From NCBI GenBank assembly GCA_963082975.1, contig OY720350.1, forward strand, positions 7,273,488 through 7,337,487: a stretch of 64,000 nt of DNA. The letters run 5' to 3'. The stretch comes from Labia minor (lineage: Eukaryota; Arthropoda; Insecta; Dermaptera; Spongiphoridae). The position numbers and the translations under genes were made by a program. This document shows, one piece after another, positions 18,539 through 31,700 of the stretch (position 1 is its first letter; every line of letters starts with the position of its first letter). Under the pieces are notes generated by a model that was not told where the DNA came from, searched no databases, and saw only the letters and a list, made by a program, of their open reading frames with translations.

Positions 18539-20390
18539 AGGTGATTTTTACATATCTCCACGAATCATGCATTTTATTAACAGAAAAATATATTTTTAGC
18601 ATGATGTCTGTCCGTCTGTCCGTTGTGTGTCCGTAGAGACGTGTCATCAACGGATTTTGATAAAATTTGGTAAATTTACTTAATTCATCAGTAGGATGAA
18701 TTCATCATTCATTTTGGTGTATATCCGGAAACCGGAAGTATTAATTTTATATTCATTGTCAGAAATTTTTCACTTAAAATATAGTAGTTATTAATAACTG
18801 AGTAATTAAACTAAAAATAAAAACCAAGATAGATAATATAGTTTAGTCATTTTAATTCAAGTTATAAAAATATTTTTTTTTGATACTTTATAACTTTATA
18901 TAATATATGTAAAAGTTATATATATATATATAATGATGGTTGGAAATTAATTTATTTCAAATCGCCGGTCCGTTCTGTGCCTGACTTTTTTTTTAAATGT
19001 ATTATTAAAAATTTAAATTAAAAGAAAAAATAAAAAAAAAAATCAACAAAAAAAAGATCTAATTAAGAAGAAACTTTAAAGTTAAATTGCATCAATCCAT
19101 TCTTTGTCTGTCTCTAGGAATGTGAAGTAGGATAGATTAATCTCAGTCAAGTGATCCAAAACGTGAAGTTAACCACTTCATTTTAACATTTTGCCTTTAC
19201 TAATGAGATGAGCTGAGATGTAAACTTTCCCATTTAAACATCCTTATATGTTCACAACGCCTATTTGCATGATTCCTTTGGTCTTTTGAATCTTTAATAA
19301 TTGAATTAATATTAAGAAATATATAATAAACTGATTTATTTATACATTAAAACATCAAATGGTAAATTTTATTTTCTTTGTTGATAACAAAACGGATGTG
19401 TTTTTTTTTTCATTTTCTTACTCAAGTAATATTAATTAATTTTTAAATATTAATACCCTGATCCAGTGGTTGGTTGGAGTAACAAGATAGTGTGTCAAAG
19501 AAAAGTAAAAATTTTATCAATTAATTAATTTAAATTATTTATTCTATCTTTTTTTATATTTATTTTTTATTTTGAATAATAGATTTTAAAATTTAATTCT
19601 TTAAATATTAATATTTATTACTTAATAATTAAATAAATGGATATTTAAATACTTTATATAGTAATTAATATTTTTTTATATCTATTTGAAAATTTCCCAA
19701 TACAACATTAATATTAAAATTCAATTATATTATATTTGTTTTTTACCGACCGACGATAGTAAGGGAGGTATTGTTTTCACACCAAATTTCACATGTGGAG
19801 ATTTTTACATATCTCCACGAATCATGCATTTTCTAAACAGAAAAAAGTATTTTTAGCATGATGTCTGTCCGTCTGTCCGTCCGTCCGTCTGTCCGTCCGT
19901 ATAGATGTGTACAGCCTGAACGGCTCAACCGATTTTGATGAAATTTGGTATATTTACTTAATGCATCAGTGGGATGAATTGATCAACTTTTGGTGCAATT
20001 CCGGAAACCGGAAGTGGTAGTAATAGCGATCGACGATAGGAAGGAAAGGGTTATTTTCACACCAAAGGAGATTTTTTTATATATCACCACGAATCATGCA
20101 CTTTGTATTGGTTTTATCCTCGAGAAAAATCATATTTATTAGTTTTTTCTTGATTTAAAATTATATGACGTCATCCAGCCATGCATGACGTCACAGCCTG
20201 GTCTTGCATATATATTATAAATAAAATAAAATTAAAAATTTTTATATTTATTATTTATGTATCCATATCTGTTTTTTATTACATTAATAGATATATGAAA
20301 ATTATTTGAAATTGTTTCTGTAGCTGGAAATTAATTTATTTCAAACCGTCGGTCGGTTCGGACCTGGCCACAGGTCAACTTATTTTTTTA
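18539..20390 (+). repeat. Unclassified dispersed repeat with TGTCCGTC microsatellite, at least two copies
   Basis: A unit starting ACATATCTCCACGAATCATG and reaching CCGGAAACCGGAAGT occurs at about 18550-18745 and 19800-20015, and its start recurs at 20075. Each full copy has a TGTCTGTCCGTCTGTCCG run and a GATTTTGATGAAATTTGGTA block. Associated segments also recur: GGAAATTAATTTATTTCAAA at about 18940 and 20328, and a CGACGATAG block at about 19750 and 20030. The layout suggests a tandem or nested non-autonomous element; the class is unknown. Confidence 0.65.
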
Positions 20391-20752
20391 AGATTTTATT
20401 GTAAATTCTCCTTTTCCTTTTCTAAAATAGTAACATTATTTTGATTTAAAGAAGCATTTTGTAAATGATCACATACACATCACACACACATGGGAGTATC
20501 ATATAAACTAAAAATATTATTTATGAATATCCTATATCCGATATTGTAGAAAATATAGAAAATTACTTAAACTGATAAGGATTTAAGTTTTGAAAGCTTG
20601 CCAAAGAATATGTCAAGTTAATTTTAGCAAGTAAGTACGTATATAATATTTTTGATTTTCCACTAAAAAAAATCAAAAAATAACAGATAAGAACGTTTAA
20701 ATTTAAATAAATATATGATTTAACATAATTAATTATATTTAAATAAATTATG

Positions 20753-20754
<2 letters not shown>

Positions 20755-20794
<40 letters not shown>

Positions 20795-20815
20795 AAGAGA
20801 GAGAAATAAAACTTT
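20755..20815. repeat. (TA)n-(GA)n microsatellite
   Basis: Alternating TA followed directly by GA repeats at about 20754-20808. Confidence 0.85.
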
Positions 20816-20947
20816 CAAATTTTTTAAAAAATATTTATATGAATATATGTATTTTATTCTAAAGTGTAAAAAAATATAATATGTAATTGTTTCATTATCA
20901 AATAATTTGATTGTGATTTCGTTAAATTACAATGAAATAATAATAAA

Positions 20948-21520
20948 TAAGCTGGAGTGTCTTCACTCGACTATCTCGCAATTTGAATTGGATTAAATAA
21001 CATAATATATTATATTTAAATTAAATGTAATTAATTATAAATAAAAATTAATAAATAATATTTATTAAACAAGCGCATATTTGGCTCTTTTTTGATGGCA
21101 CCATGTCACGTGTTGGCGCGTGAGATTTGCAGTGTTATAAATTTAATTCTGGTACTTTCAGCGATTCAATCAAGTTGAAATTCTATATATAGCAGTTTTA
21201 TACAATTTTTAATCATGTGAAAAACTATCAAACATATATCTTTATTTTTACGGAGGAAAAAAAAAATCAAAACGTTGTAGGTAATGACCCTCTTCCGGCT
21301 GAGCTACATTTCTCAAAAGTTAATAATGCCCGTATACCAAATTTCATGATTCTAGCTCAAACCGTTTTTGTGTAATCTTGTACATACATACAAACATACA
21401 CAGACATTTTTCTCAACCTTAGTGAAAATGATTCAGGAACCTTCAAAACGTATAAAAACATCAAAATCTCGACATCGAAAAATTTCGTGATCTCAATACT
21501 ACCTCTGGCGAGATAGTAAA
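20948..21520 (+). mobile_element. Helentron-like (HINE-type) element, copy 1
   Basis: Starts GCTGGAGTGTCTTCACTCGA, with the subterminal motif ACTATCTCGC, and ends with its inverted form GCGAGATAGTAAA. The interior has a CGTTTTTGTGTAATCTTG block, a CATACATACA microsatellite and a CCTTCAAAACGTATAAAAAC block. Subterminal inverted repeats plus a microsatellite core and no protein match the DINE/HINE pattern of Helentron relatives. Confidence 0.72.
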
Positions 21521-24077
21521 AATTAAATTAATGTACTATATATACACAATTCGATATTTTATTATTATTGATTTTATAGAAATATTTTTAAATTTATTTG
21601 GAATCTATTCATATATTTATACATTTTTTGTTATTTTTTTTTATTTATGAAATTTTTTGTTTTTAGGGTTGTTGATGTATATTACTAGTTTTTAGATTTA
21701 TATATATACTTATAAATTCTTTAAATCCGAATTTTAATATGTAAGACTTAATATCTTCCCTTATCAATTTTCATACAAAACTAAGGTTCAAATTTGTTGA
21801 ATGTTGTTTTTGTGAAAAGAAACTACTTTTCAATTAGAGGATTACTCGGTATCCATTCAAAATGACAAGCACAACTCAACATTTTTATTTTAAAATAAAT
21901 ATACTATTACTATTAATATATATTTACTTTGAATTACATTCTGCAAAGAATATCTTTCTTGTTATTTGATAATTTCATTCATGTCAATTTTGGACAACTA
22001 TAATACAACATCAAGATTCAATATCGTTACTTTATTTTTTATCAGAATATAAATGAAACCAGTTAAAATAAACCTACAAATACAAATTATGAATTTTCAA
22101 CAATAATATTAATTCAATGTAACCAGAATTAAGACAGTTAGGACTGAAAATCCGATATTAATTATCGATATTGGCAAAGTATTGATATAATAAACAAAGT
22201 ATTTTTAAAATAAATATTTCGGGATTTCAATAATAACCCAAAACTAATTTCAAATCTGATTTAATGGTTATTTTTTTTCTAATTTTTTAATATTACGAAA
22301 CGAATGATCACATAGAATAGAACCACATTTTCTGTGTTTGATTCTTTTTAGGTGTAGGAAGGGTTAGGAAATCGAATTTAATTTTTTTTTGTCTTTCCTT
22401 TAATTTTGTAAATGTATATATAAATTATATACTTGTATATTGGTAAATCAAACATTTTTTTGTACTCCGGCAGGTATTCAAAATAATTTTGAGTTTATTC
22501 GAAACATTAATCTATAGTCTATACTATATTCTAAATATATTCAGAAATATATCCTTTTAAAGCACTAAATTTCTTGTTTTGATTTTATGTTGATGGAGAA
22601 ATTCTCATAGATACCTTATCTCATACTAGTTGATAGTATTCTACTGACTAAAAACTCCTCTTGGTCGTCCTCCAATATATACATATATATTTATTTATTT
22701 ATTTATTTATATATTGTAATATATATATATATATAAGCATAAAAATGCCTTTTAATAGAAGAACGTTATTAAGACACCATAAATAAACATTTAAAACAAA
22801 TATTGAAAACATCACGTACCTCCATTTCAGAACAATTACTTAAAAATCGGATAATGTAATTGAAATAGGATCGCTTGATGATATGGGACATTGTGTCATA
22901 GATTCGACCTTTACATGGCTCATAAATTTAATGACGTATGTTTCTTAAAATTACGGAGAACTGACTATTGATCACCTGAGACAGAGAAGGGGTGAATAGA
23001 AGAGTAGCCAACTTGGCTGCCAAGATATATATATATATATATATATATAACAATAGATATGCAAATGGTATTTATTATTTAAATAAAAATAAAAATATTT
23101 AAATTTTTTTTTTTAAAGTAAAAGACAATATAATTTATTCTTAATATTTACTCATGTAGATTTGCACTTTAATATTAATTATGCGATTACATTTTTTATT
23201 TTGTTTTATTTTTCAAACATTTTATTTTCAATTCTTTTATAGATTATCCAATTTTTTTTTTGCACTAGTAATACATTTTTTTCCTTTTACTATTTTGTCT
23301 TTTTTAATATTAAATTTTGATTTCTTTTCTCTTTCATATACTAGTATATATATACCACACATGAATATATTAAATTCTCTTCTTTTCTATCTGACTCTCA
23401 GTACGATATGGTGTATTCTGTTTAATTCTGTTTCCACTCTCAAAGATTTCTTCTCCAATGGTAGATATATATTATTTTCTTATACATATTTCATATAAAA
23501 AAAATTATGAACGGATTACATTACACAAACTTTCTTATTTTACTTTTTTAATTAAAAACATTAATAAATTATTTTTAATTAATAATTGAAATTCAACCTC
23601 TTATCTTATTATAAACTATAATAGCCAACTAAGTGTCATTTTTACCTACACCTACATAAATTATTAAAAAATTGTAATAGAATATAAAAATAATATATTT
23701 TATTTTTAATTTAGTTTATTCATTTAAAAAATAATATTTTTTTACTCTTTAACTCTATAACATTGTATCCGGTTTTATAAATGTTTAGAAATGGACAATA
23801 ACTATTATAATTATACAATATCTCACATATCGGAAATATAGAGTTAAAGAATATATTTTATATGTAGAGTCTTTTCTCAATCTATATTGTTAATGGTTTA
23901 GCAGATTTTAATTAATATTACAATATTACTAGCTACTCAGACTCCAATCAGCGTTAATTTGATGATATTAATATAATTGAATATGTTTGTTTATTTTGTA
24001 ACTATCCTGTAGTAGTGTTCTAATTTTAAATAAGATTAAACTTTATATAAAATAAAAAAAAAAAACAAAAAAAAAAA
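21521..24077. other. AT-rich intronic DNA, no recognised gene
   Basis: Contains (TA)n runs at about 22680-22735 and 23026-23050 and many poly-A/T tracts. The 105-codon frame near 23181 is Phe/Ile/Leu-rich low-complexity sequence with no family resemblance. Confidence 0.6.
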
Positions 24078-24326
24078 CTTACTTTTGTACAGACAGCGCC
24101 TATCAAATTGGTTATATTTATTAGGTGTCCTATGATCAGTAAAACGCGTCCTATCAACCTTTACCTTGATTTTCTTGATCGGAGGCGCTACTAATTTTTA
24201 TCCAGGATGCTAGGGTGACTCTGCCCCATAGAGCCCAGATAGAGAAATTCCCTTGCCAGGTCCGAGACTTGAACCAGGAACCACAAGAATGTGAGTCAAC
24301 GCTGTTGTCTCACACCCTGTGGCGCC
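24078..24326 (-). mobile_element. tRNA-derived SINE, family A, copy 2
   Basis: Shares the TTGATCGGAGGCGCTA block and a tRNA-like head ending GGCGCC at 24321-24326. The B box is mutated (GGTTCAAGTCTCGG on the minus strand), so it is an older copy. It is preceded by a poly-A run. Confidence 0.78.
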
Positions 24327-25721
24327 TTCAGTATATTATGTATATCAACAAAAGTAAAATAATTAATTAAAAATATTCTCATATACTATTCAATCAATAT
24401 TTAAACTATTTTTATATATTATTATTGTTATCTGTATATTTTATATAATATTCATAATTATAAATTTTACAAAGTGCAGACGAAAACTTTTTTATTTTTT
24501 ATTCCTCACTCTTTCTAACCAAAGAGCAACGTGAAGCTTAGTTGAACTTGATAAATATTTTCAAAAATTAATTTCTGTTTTTTTATTATTATTATTATAG
24601 AAATTAATAAAATTGATATGCTATGTTCAATTATTATTATATTATAATAATCTGGTAAAATTTCATTGTGTCTTTAACCTGGCAATTTCCTAGACAAACA
24701 GACATGAAAAATTATATTTGTCTATTATAATTGTGAGCATGTTATCTCATGTGTTAATGATACAGTTAACATTGTCACTCACCCGTTTATATATACTTTA
24801 CACCCATCCCATTATTAACCTAATCTGTGTCCAATTAGCCTTCTCTATTTTCTATCTCCGATGCTGTAGCTTAATCCATAAGATTCTACAATTGTCTACA
24901 TCTCTCGATTATTCCTATCTCATATTTGTAGAGTTAATATTAATAATTATATATACATATTTATATTTAAATATAAACTAACTTAAAATAATTGACTGAT
25001 TGAGTGAAACGTTTGACCTCTTCTAGATCAGAATTATAGTTGAAATTCTATGGGGAAAAATTTTAAAAATTACAAAAAAAAAAAAAAAAAAAAAAAGAAT
25101 CTTTTAAGGTTAGTCTAATAACAATAAACTTGATACTTTATTTTATTAAACATATTTTTTTATTAAATTTCTAATTTTTAAATTTAGTTTTAGTTTACAT
25201 AATTATTAAAATGTTTTACTAGAGTTTACGAATAAATCTATTAAATTCATTAAAACAAAAAATCATCTGGACATTTTCCGTATACCATTTATCTATAAAC
25301 ATGGATCGTTTATTTTTAAAGTAGTTTAAGCCCATTAAAAAAAAAAATAGATTTTATGCAGTTAGTATTTAATATCTTAAAAAATGGTTTGTTCAAAATT
25401 AAATTGATCACTAAAAGAGTGTATGTTCATAATAATAATAAAAATGGCGTAATGAAAAAATAATTTTATGTGAATTCCACAAGATTATTTTATTAACATT
25501 GTAGACAACATAATAATAATTTATTTTAGTGTATGTTGGATAAGGTTTTTCAATTTTGAACTGTATTCTTGCTAATTTTATATTAAATGTTCAATAGAGA
25601 AGAGGAAACAGATTGCAAAACTTTAATTTCGAGGAAGGTGACCAAAATTTGAAAAAAAAAAAAAAAATTATTATCTTAGCACCTTTGTGTGTATTGCAAT
25701 GCCAGGTCTATTCAATACGAA
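24327..25721. other. AT-rich intronic DNA
   Basis: A 22-base poly-A run near 25075-25096; no coding or repeat-family signal was recognised. Confidence 0.55.
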
Positions 25722-26320
25722 AATAAACTGGAGTGTCTCCACTCGACTATCTCGCAATTTGAATTGGATTAAATAACATAATATATTATATTTAAATTAA
25801 ATTTAATTCATTATAAATTAAAATTAATAAATAATATTTATTAAACAAGCGCGTGTTTGGCTCTTTGTTAATGGCACCACGTCAGTTGGCGCGTAAGATT
25901 TGCAGGGTTAAAAAATTAAATCCGGGAATTTCAGCTATTCACTCAAGATAAAATTCTATATAAAGCAGTTTTATACAATTTTTAATCAGGTGAAAAACTA
26001 TCAAACATCTATCTTTATTTTTATGGTCACTTTAGAGGAAAAAAAATCAAAACGTTGTAAGTAATTACCCTCTTCCGGTTGAACTACATTTTTCAAAAAT
26101 TGATAGAAAACTACGAATTTTGAATAATCCCTTGTACCAAATTTCATGATTCTAGCTCTAACCGTTTTTGTGTAATCTTGTACATACATACACACATACA
26201 CAGACATTTTTCTCAACCTTAGTGAAAATGATTCAGGAACCTTCAAAACGTATAAAAACATCAAAATCTTAACATCGAAAATTTTAGTGATCGCAATACT
26301 ATCTCTGGCGAGATAGTAAA
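25722..26320 (+). mobile_element. Helentron-like (HINE-type) element, copy 2
   Basis: One of the most complete copies. It opens with CTGGAGTGTCTCCACTCGAC, contains ACTATCTCGC at the left and the palindrome TACTATCTCTGGCGAGATAGTA split over the right end (26298-26319). The interior includes a GGCACCACGTCA block and a CATACATACACACATACACA microsatellite. It has no coding capacity. Confidence 0.76.
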
Positions 26321-26349
26321 TATAAAGAGCAGTATGGAGCAGTTATTAT

Positions 26350-26422
26350 CTAGTATAGTCTTATACTTCGGCGCTCTCTCTCTTCACTCCTAGAAGGGGG
26401 CTCTGCCCTTTGTACCCCCAAA
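26350..26422 (-). repeat. Degenerate Helitron-like 3' end (double hairpin)
   Basis: Related to the copies at 32751 and 63375: a GGGGGC...GCCC block, then GAGCGCC, then CTAG on the minus strand, with the second hairpin damaged. Confidence 0.55.
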
Positions 26423-26744
26423 GTAATATATATTATTTGGTTGAAAGTCTGTATGTAAAAGGTTTTCATTCACAACTTCTTTATATCATTGGTCTAAAAA
26501 ATCATATTTTAAATGTTATATAATCAATAAATCGTACTTTTAAAATAAATTAAATAATTGAAATTATATTTGAATATTAGAAATAAAAATATAAATATAT
26601 AAATATTATATTATAAAACATTATTAATTATATTCGCTATTAGAAATGAATCTATGAGGTGCTAAATGATAACATGAACATATAAAATTTTTAAAAATTA
26701 ATTTCTGACGTTAATGAATAGATATCTTATCTTCTTATACGAGT

Positions 26745-27055
26745 AAAAATTGTTTGTTTGTTTCATTGTTCTCAAAAACCGCTCTAACGATTTTTTTGAA
26801 ATTCACAACAGAGATAGTATTTATAAAGAAAAATTGAGTTTTATTGATCACATCTCACGAAACTTTATTAGTTCTTCTTAATTTAAATTTATAATATATT
26901 GATGACGTCACAACCACCGCCTGTGAGATATATATATCTATTCTTAAAATAAAATTAAAAATATTTATATTATATTCATATATTTGATTTTTTAATTTCA
27001 TTAATAGTTTTACATTTAAATTATTTGAAATTGTTTCACACAACGTTTAAAAGAA
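26745..27055. repeat. Dispersed AT-rich repeat, inverted relative at 48600-48790
   Basis: The blocks CCGCTCTAACGATTTTTTTG and GAAATTCACA..AGAGATAGTA, then TTGAGTTTTATTGATCACATC, recur in inverse orientation at 48640-48770 with differences. The element class was not determined. Confidence 0.55.
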
Positions 27056-27365
27056 GATTTATCTTTATATTCGATTCGATACATAGTAGGAGAATTAAAT
27101 GACATCATCAATTTATTATAGAACGAATCCGTAAATATATTTTTAATATTATATATTAGCTATTGATTATATTGTAATTCCACTCTTAATTATATACTTA
27201 CATGAAAAAGGAAATCCAATTATGAGATCAAAATTAAAATTAAAATATGATTTTTTAGACATCCTCTAGGCATTTATAATATTAGATTTATTGATTAAAA
27301 GAAAACAAAAACAAAATTAAATTATAAATATAAATAAAACATAAAAATTATAAATATTATATACA

Positions 27366-27675
27366 TGTGGCGATGATGACAACAATGAAAATAAACAAGA
27401 ATTTTTTCTAAAACATTCATGGCGCCTTGAGCTCACACTAACACACATATAAATTATAATTATTAATAATAAATATATAAATTTAACTATATTAATTTAA
27501 CCTGTGCACAGGAAATCATAACAACAAAAATAAGGTACATTAAATTAATTATATTTTATAAATATTGTAAAATTACACCACTTAATGATAAATATATTGT
27601 TTAATTATAGTTTCGTTTAATTTACTTTATTTATTATAAGACTCATAATTGGAGTTCCATAATTGGACTCCCATA
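27366..27675 (+). repeat. 5' LTR (310 bp)
   Basis: Begins TGTGGCGATGATGAC. By eye identical to the 3' LTR apart from one base near its last four bases (C at 27672 against T at 32286). The end contains repeated CATAATTGG units. AATAAA-like and TATAA-like strings are present but the promoter was not resolved. Confidence 0.92.
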
Positions 27676-27677
27676 AT

Positions 27678-27695
27678 TGGTGACCCCGTTTATGA
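27678..27695 (+). other. Primer-binding site
   Basis: TGGTGACCCCGTTTATGA begins 2 bases after the LTR. TGGTGACCCC is the usual PBS core of Mag-like gypsy elements; the tRNA is not assigned. Confidence 0.75.
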
Positions 27696-27971
27696 ACACA
27701 ATTATATTAAATTCAATAATTTAAAATCAGTATTATTATAATAAATTCACTAAGTTTAATTTAAATTTTTAATAACCTTATTTTTTTGTAAATTTTAATT
27801 TTTATTCATAATTCTTTATTAGTCATTTACCAATTGTTTCTTTTTATTTTATATTTATTGTTCTTATTGTGTATTATATTTAGTAGTATTTTCATTGTCT
27901 TTTTATTCATTTAGATAATTAAGTTTTTAATTTAAGATTAAGGGTAATTATCTTTAAATTGCAAATTCAAC

Positions 27972-28793
27972 ATGGACAATCAAATTGAAACAACTCCAAC
28001 TGCTACTACAATTCAGCGCGTCGCTATTAAAATTCCCCCACTTTGGCGCAAAAATATTAAAATATGGAGAATGCAGGTAGAAGCACAATTTTCTAATTAC
28101 TCCGTCACAACTGAGCTGACTAAATTTAATTATGTTTTGGCTTCGTTAGATTCAGATGTCGCCGAATTAGTTTCAGATTTTTTATCAAAAGAGCTCTCTA
28201 GTAAGCCATACACAGATCTAATGGACCGATTGCAAAGAGAATTTGAGGAATCCGAAGGTAGGAAAGTGACAAAATTATTAACAGAAATCGAGCTTGGCGA
28301 CAAGCGACCCAGCCAATTACTGCGCGAAATGCGTGCACTTGCTGGTACCCAGGTCAACGATGATTTTTTAAGAACTATATTTTTACAAAGATTACCTGTA
28401 AATTTACGTTCAATACTAGCCTCAAGCAGCGATTCTCTCGACAGTATGGCCGTTATGGCAGACAGAATCCTAGATTATTCTTACTCTTCTTACTCTTCAC
28501 CCCACATATCCTCTATTCCCAATAGTTCTGATATTAGCTCTACTACTCACCCAAGTCATCCAACAGACAGATTATCACGCCTAGAATCTCAGATAAACGA
28601 ACTATCTGCAGCTATTTCTCACTTAACAACCAGGCCTCGCTCAAAATCACGAACGCGTTCTTCTTCTAGAGGCAGGTACAATCCTAATGGTCCATTGTGC
28701 TGGTACCATCACACATTTCGAGAAAAGGCTAAGAAATGCAATAGTCCTTGCTCTTACGGTTCTAGATCGATACCGACGACGGAAAACTCATAG
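27972..28793 (+). CDS. gag: gag of the Mag-like element
   Basis: 273 codons from the ATG at 27972. The N-terminal block [20 protein letters not shown] and the following helical region are typical of Gag proteins of arthropod Ty3/gypsy elements with a DUF7041-type domain. Basic SR-rich sequence at about 220-236 precedes a variant knuckle C243-x2-H246-x9-C256-x3-C260, the usual end of Gag in this group. Stop at 28791. Pol lies one frame back (-1). Confidence 0.92.
   Translation: MDNQIETTPTATTIQRVAIKIPPLWRKNIKIWRMQVEAQFSNYSVTTELTKFNYVLASLDSDVAELVSDFLSKELSSKPYTDLMDRLQREFEESEGRKVTKLLTEIELGDKRPSQLLREMRALAGTQVNDDFLRTIFLQRLPVNLRSILASSSDSLDSMAVMADRILDYSYSSYSSPHISSIPNSSDISSTTHPSHPTDRLSRLESQINELSAAISHLTTRPRSKSRTRSSSRGRYNPNGPLCWYHHTFREKAKKCNSPCSYGSRSIPTTENS
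28764..28793 (+). promoter_or_regulatory. Candidate gag-pol -1 frameshift window
   Basis: Only 28764-28793 is open in both frames. It contains G GAA AAC (28781-28787) two codons before the gag stop. This permits A-site re-pairing on AAA but is not a perfect X XXY YYZ heptamer. The window is certain, the slip site is inferred. Confidence 0.5.
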
Positions 28794-31700
28794 GCCACTC
28801 TCTTGAGGCGGCACAGGAAGTTGGCCATATTACCACTTGCCGCTTATACGTCAGAGATAACTCTACAAATGTTTCTTACCTAATAGATTCAGGCGCCGAT
28901 ATCTCCGTTATTCCACCCAACAATCAAGATAAAAAACATTTGGCAAAACGAACCTTATACGCAGCTAATGGCTCACCTATTCACACTTATGGCGAACGTC
29001 TTATTAATTTAGACATCGGTCTCAGGCGTTCTTTTTGTTGGCCATTTACAATTGCTGATGTCAAAGAACCAATTATTGGAGCCGATTTTCTGAATCGTTT
29101 TGGAATACTAGTTGACATTAAAAACAAATGTCTCATTGACAGAAATACTGCACTTTCAATTACAGCTATTGTAGCAAACGGTTCGTCTGAACCCAGTATT
29201 CTCTTATTAGACCCTTATGATAAATATTCTAAACTTCTTCAGCAATATCCCAACCTACTTCGCGATAACCCGGAGTTTTGTGCTACAGATATGGAATTCT
29301 TCCACACAATATCTACCACAGGACCTCCTGTAACTGCGAAGGCGAGACGACTTCCATCAAATAAATTAACTCAGGCTAAAACTGAATTCCAAAAGATGAT
29401 TGATTTAGGGATATGCCGGCCATCCAAAAGTCCTTGGTCAAGCCCACTCCACATGGTTTCCAAAAAAGATGGTTCCTGGCGACCGTGTGGCGATTATAGG
29501 GCACTTAATGCTATCACAACACCCGACCGCTATCCCATTCCTCACTTACACGACTTCAATAGTCGCCTTGCTGGCACTACTATTTTCTCTAAGGTGGACT
29601 TGGTCCGAGCCTTTCACCACATTCCAATCTTACCCGAACATATTCCCAAGACCGCAGTCATTACACCATTCGGTTTATATGAATTCATTAAGTTACCCTT
29701 TGGTCTGAGAAATGCCGCTCAGTCCTTTCAACGTTACATTGACTCTATATTAAGAGACTTAGATTTCGTCTTTTGTTACTTAGACGATATTCTTATAGCT
29801 TCGCAGAGTGAAGAACAACATATTCTTCATCTACATTCACTTTTTAATCGTCTTAATCAATGTAATATTAACATCAATTTATCAAAATGTCTCTTTGGTA
29901 TTAATCAGATTAATTTTCTAGGGTACTCTATTACCGCTGATGGCATTAAACCCTTACCAGACCGTGTCAACTCAATTGTATCCTTTAAACAACCTCAAAC
30001 TATAGCTGAACTGCGTCGTTTTCTTGGATTAATCAATTTCTATAGACGCTCACTCCCTTCTACCGCTAGCACCCAGCAGTTATTATTTAATCTATGCAAA
30101 GAAGTGCGTAAGAACGACAAACGTCATGTTGAATGGAATACTGAAGCATTGCGTGCCTTTGATTTACTCAAAAATCAAATCGCGAATGCTACTCTTTTAG
30201 CGCACCCTTCCAACGACTTACCTCTAGCACTCCTCGTTGATGCTTCCGATTTTGCTGTGGGATCTTCACTTAATCAAGTTCGTAATGGAAACTTTGAACC
30301 ACTTGGTTTCTTTTCTAAAACCTTGAACACCACACAAAAAAGATATAGTACTTACGACCGGGAACTATTAGCTGCATATTTGTCTATAAAACATTTCCGA
30401 TATCTTTTAGAAGGTCGTGAATTTACTCTATATACAGACCATAAGCCATTGACTTTTGCCTTTAAACAACGATTAGATAAAGCGTCGCCCAGGCAACTAC
30501 GTCAATTAGATTTTATCGGACAATTCACAACCAACCTCCAGTATATACCAGGTAAACATAACATCCCAGCTGATTTTTGCTCCCGTCTTTCCTCAATCTC
30601 CATGCCGTCTGTTATATCGTTCGATGCCGTAGCTAAATTACAACTCAAAGATGATGAACTTATGAGGCTCAAGGGAAACGATAAGACATCGCTTCAATTT
30701 CAAACTATCGTTTTACCTTCACAAGCAGAGCTGATCGTAGACACCTCAACAGGCCGATTAAGACCCTATCTACCTCAAGAGTTTAGTAAACCAGCTTTTG
30801 TATCTCTTCATGACATGGCTCATCCCGGCATCAAAGCATCAATCAAACTTGTGCAAGAAAGATACGTGTGGCCTTCTCTTAAAAGAGATGTAGAACTTTG
30901 GGCTAAGACCTGTATACCGTGTCAAAAGTCGAAAGTTACGAGACATATCTCTAGTGAAATAGGCTCTTATGAACAAGTGCAGAACAGATTTTCACACCTT
31001 AATATTGACATCGTTGGACCGCTGCCACCTTCTGAAGGATTCTCTTATTTATTGACCATCATTGATCGGTTTACTAGCTGGACTGAAGCCATACCAATTA
31101 AAGATATCTCAGCAGACACCGTTGCCCGATCCCTTTTGTTCTCATGGATTGCCAGATTTGGTGTGCCTTTGAAGATAACAACTGATCGGGGCAAACAATT
31201 CGACTGCGCACTATTCAACCATCTCACCGCCTTTCTCGGAATACGACATATTAAAACCACGGCATATCACCCATCTGCCAATGGAAAAATCGAAAGGTGG
31301 CACCGTCAACTAAAGTCTTCGCTACGGGCTCAATTGTCAAATGATTGGGTCAACAAATTGCCTACAATCCTTTTAGGCTTGCGTTCACTATTCGCACCTC
31401 ATCTCAACTCAACACCTGCAACCTTGGTCTATGGAGAACCATTACGATTACCTGCCGATTTCTTTGAGGACAGCACTCGATTGGTCGATTTACCTACATT
31501 AATCATTAAATTACAAGAACATGTTCGATCATTGAGACCAGTGACATCAGCTCATCACTCAGCCAAACAACCATTCGTTCACTCTGACATTCATCATACA
31601 TCTCATGTTTTTGTGAGACAAGATGCTATAAGAAAACCGTTGCAAGCCATCTACGAAGGTCCATACAAGGTAGTTTCAAGATCTCCTAAATTTTTTGAGA

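Noticed and set aside
23181..23498. 105-codon Phe/Leu-rich frame as a membrane protein
   Set aside because: Its composition follows from T-rich DNA; there are no splice sites, start context or family resemblance.
28940..28942. A start codon for the second pol at 28940
   Set aside because: The codon is TTG and the protease motif DSG lies upstream in the same open frame, so it is internal.
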